Positions 63,907 to 64,000 of a DNA stretch of 64,000 bases are shown here, piece after piece (positions within the stretch are counted from its first letter, which is position 1; each line of letters begins with the position of its first letter). Position numbers and translations under genes: made by a program. Source of the stretch: Dryocola sp031988645. GTDB lineage: Bacteria; Pseudomonadota; Gammaproteobacteria; Enterobacterales; Enterobacteriaceae. Below the pieces are notes generated by a model. It did no database searches and had not been told where the DNA came from. It worked only from the letters and a program-made list of their open reading frames with translations. The DNA lies in assembly GCF_051307045.1 (NCBI RefSeq), contig NZ_CP150452.1:310001-374000 (forward strand). The letters run 5' to 3'.

Positions 63907-64000
63907 ATGAAAGTAGCAAAAGACCTGGTGGTCAGCCTAGCCTATCAGGTACGTACAGAAGACGGTGTGTTGGTTGATGAGTCTCCGGTGAGTGCGCCGC
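63907..64000 (+). CDS. slyD: FKBP-type peptidyl-prolyl isomerase SlyD (5' part, cut by window edge)
   Basis: The first 31 codons of the FKBP-type isomerase/metallochaperone SlyD are visible: MKVAKDLVVSLAYQVRTEDG and LVDESPVSAP, matching E. coli. CAGGAG lies ahead of ATG 63907. TACAAT at 63861-63866 is a candidate -10 element. The gene runs off the right edge. Confidence 0.95.
   Translation, partial: MKVAKDLVVSLAYQVRTEDGVLVDESPVSAP

Overview
The window is a piece of an Enterobacterales chromosome of the Enterobacteriaceae type. Almost every gene can be recognised from its E. coli or Salmonella counterpart, and gene order largely follows the E. coli glp-mal-feo-ompR-mrcA-aro-dam-nir-crp-kef segment. 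The high-GC coding sequence suggests the Enterobacter, Cronobacter or Kosakonia side of the family, but I cannot fix the genus. There are no rRNA or tRNA genes, phage genes, insertion sequences or CRISPR arrays that I can see.

Layout. 1-3.5 kb: glycerol-3-phosphate regulon (glpR partial, glpG, glpE, and divergent glpD with two tandem GlpR operators). 3.6-11.3 kb: maltose/maltodextrin genes (malT divergent from malPQ). 11.3-16.7 kb: nfuA, gntX, bioH, a small secreted DUF1471 protein, and feoABC. 17.2-28.7 kb: tex, greB, ompR-envZ, pckA, hslO-hslR-yrfG, igaA. 29-35.7 kb: nudE, mrcA (PBP1a) and the hofMNOPQ DNA-uptake/secretin operon. 36-42.4 kb: aroK-aroB-damX-dam-rpe-gph-trpS. 42.4-49.1 kb: siroheme synthesis and nitrite reduction (cysG, nirC, nirD, nirB) and tsgA. 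49.4-52.8 kb: ppiA, the yhfG-fic antitoxin/toxin pair, pabA, argD. 52.8-57.5 kb: yhfK, crp, yhfA, prkB, yheU. 57.5-64 kb: yheT, a LysE-type exporter, yheS, kefG-kefB, yheV, and the start of slyD.

The most striking property is in the sequence itself. Thirteen conserved genes (glpG, malT, malP, feoB, envZ, pckA, mrcA, dam, trpS, nirB, pabA, prkB, kefG) have broken reading frames from fourteen single-base insertions (two in feoB). Every insertion lies at a GGCC tetranucleotide that has gained one G or C (GGGCC, GGCCC or longer). Removing that one base restores a protein of the usual family length each time. No deletion, and no frameshift outside GGCC, was found. Because trpS is essential, and so many unrelated core genes are hit the same way, the most likely explanation is a systematic consensus error at GGCC, possibly caused by cytosine methylation of that motif, rather than real gene decay. 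The genes are therefore annotated as full-length CDS with the break noted.

Accessory differences from E. coli K-12, as I remember that genome: no rtc genes and an inverted glp block beside malT, no gntT between malQ and nfuA, a DUF1471 gene in place of yhgA near feoC, no yhf cluster between trpS and cysG, and an extra LysE-family exporter between yheT and yheS.
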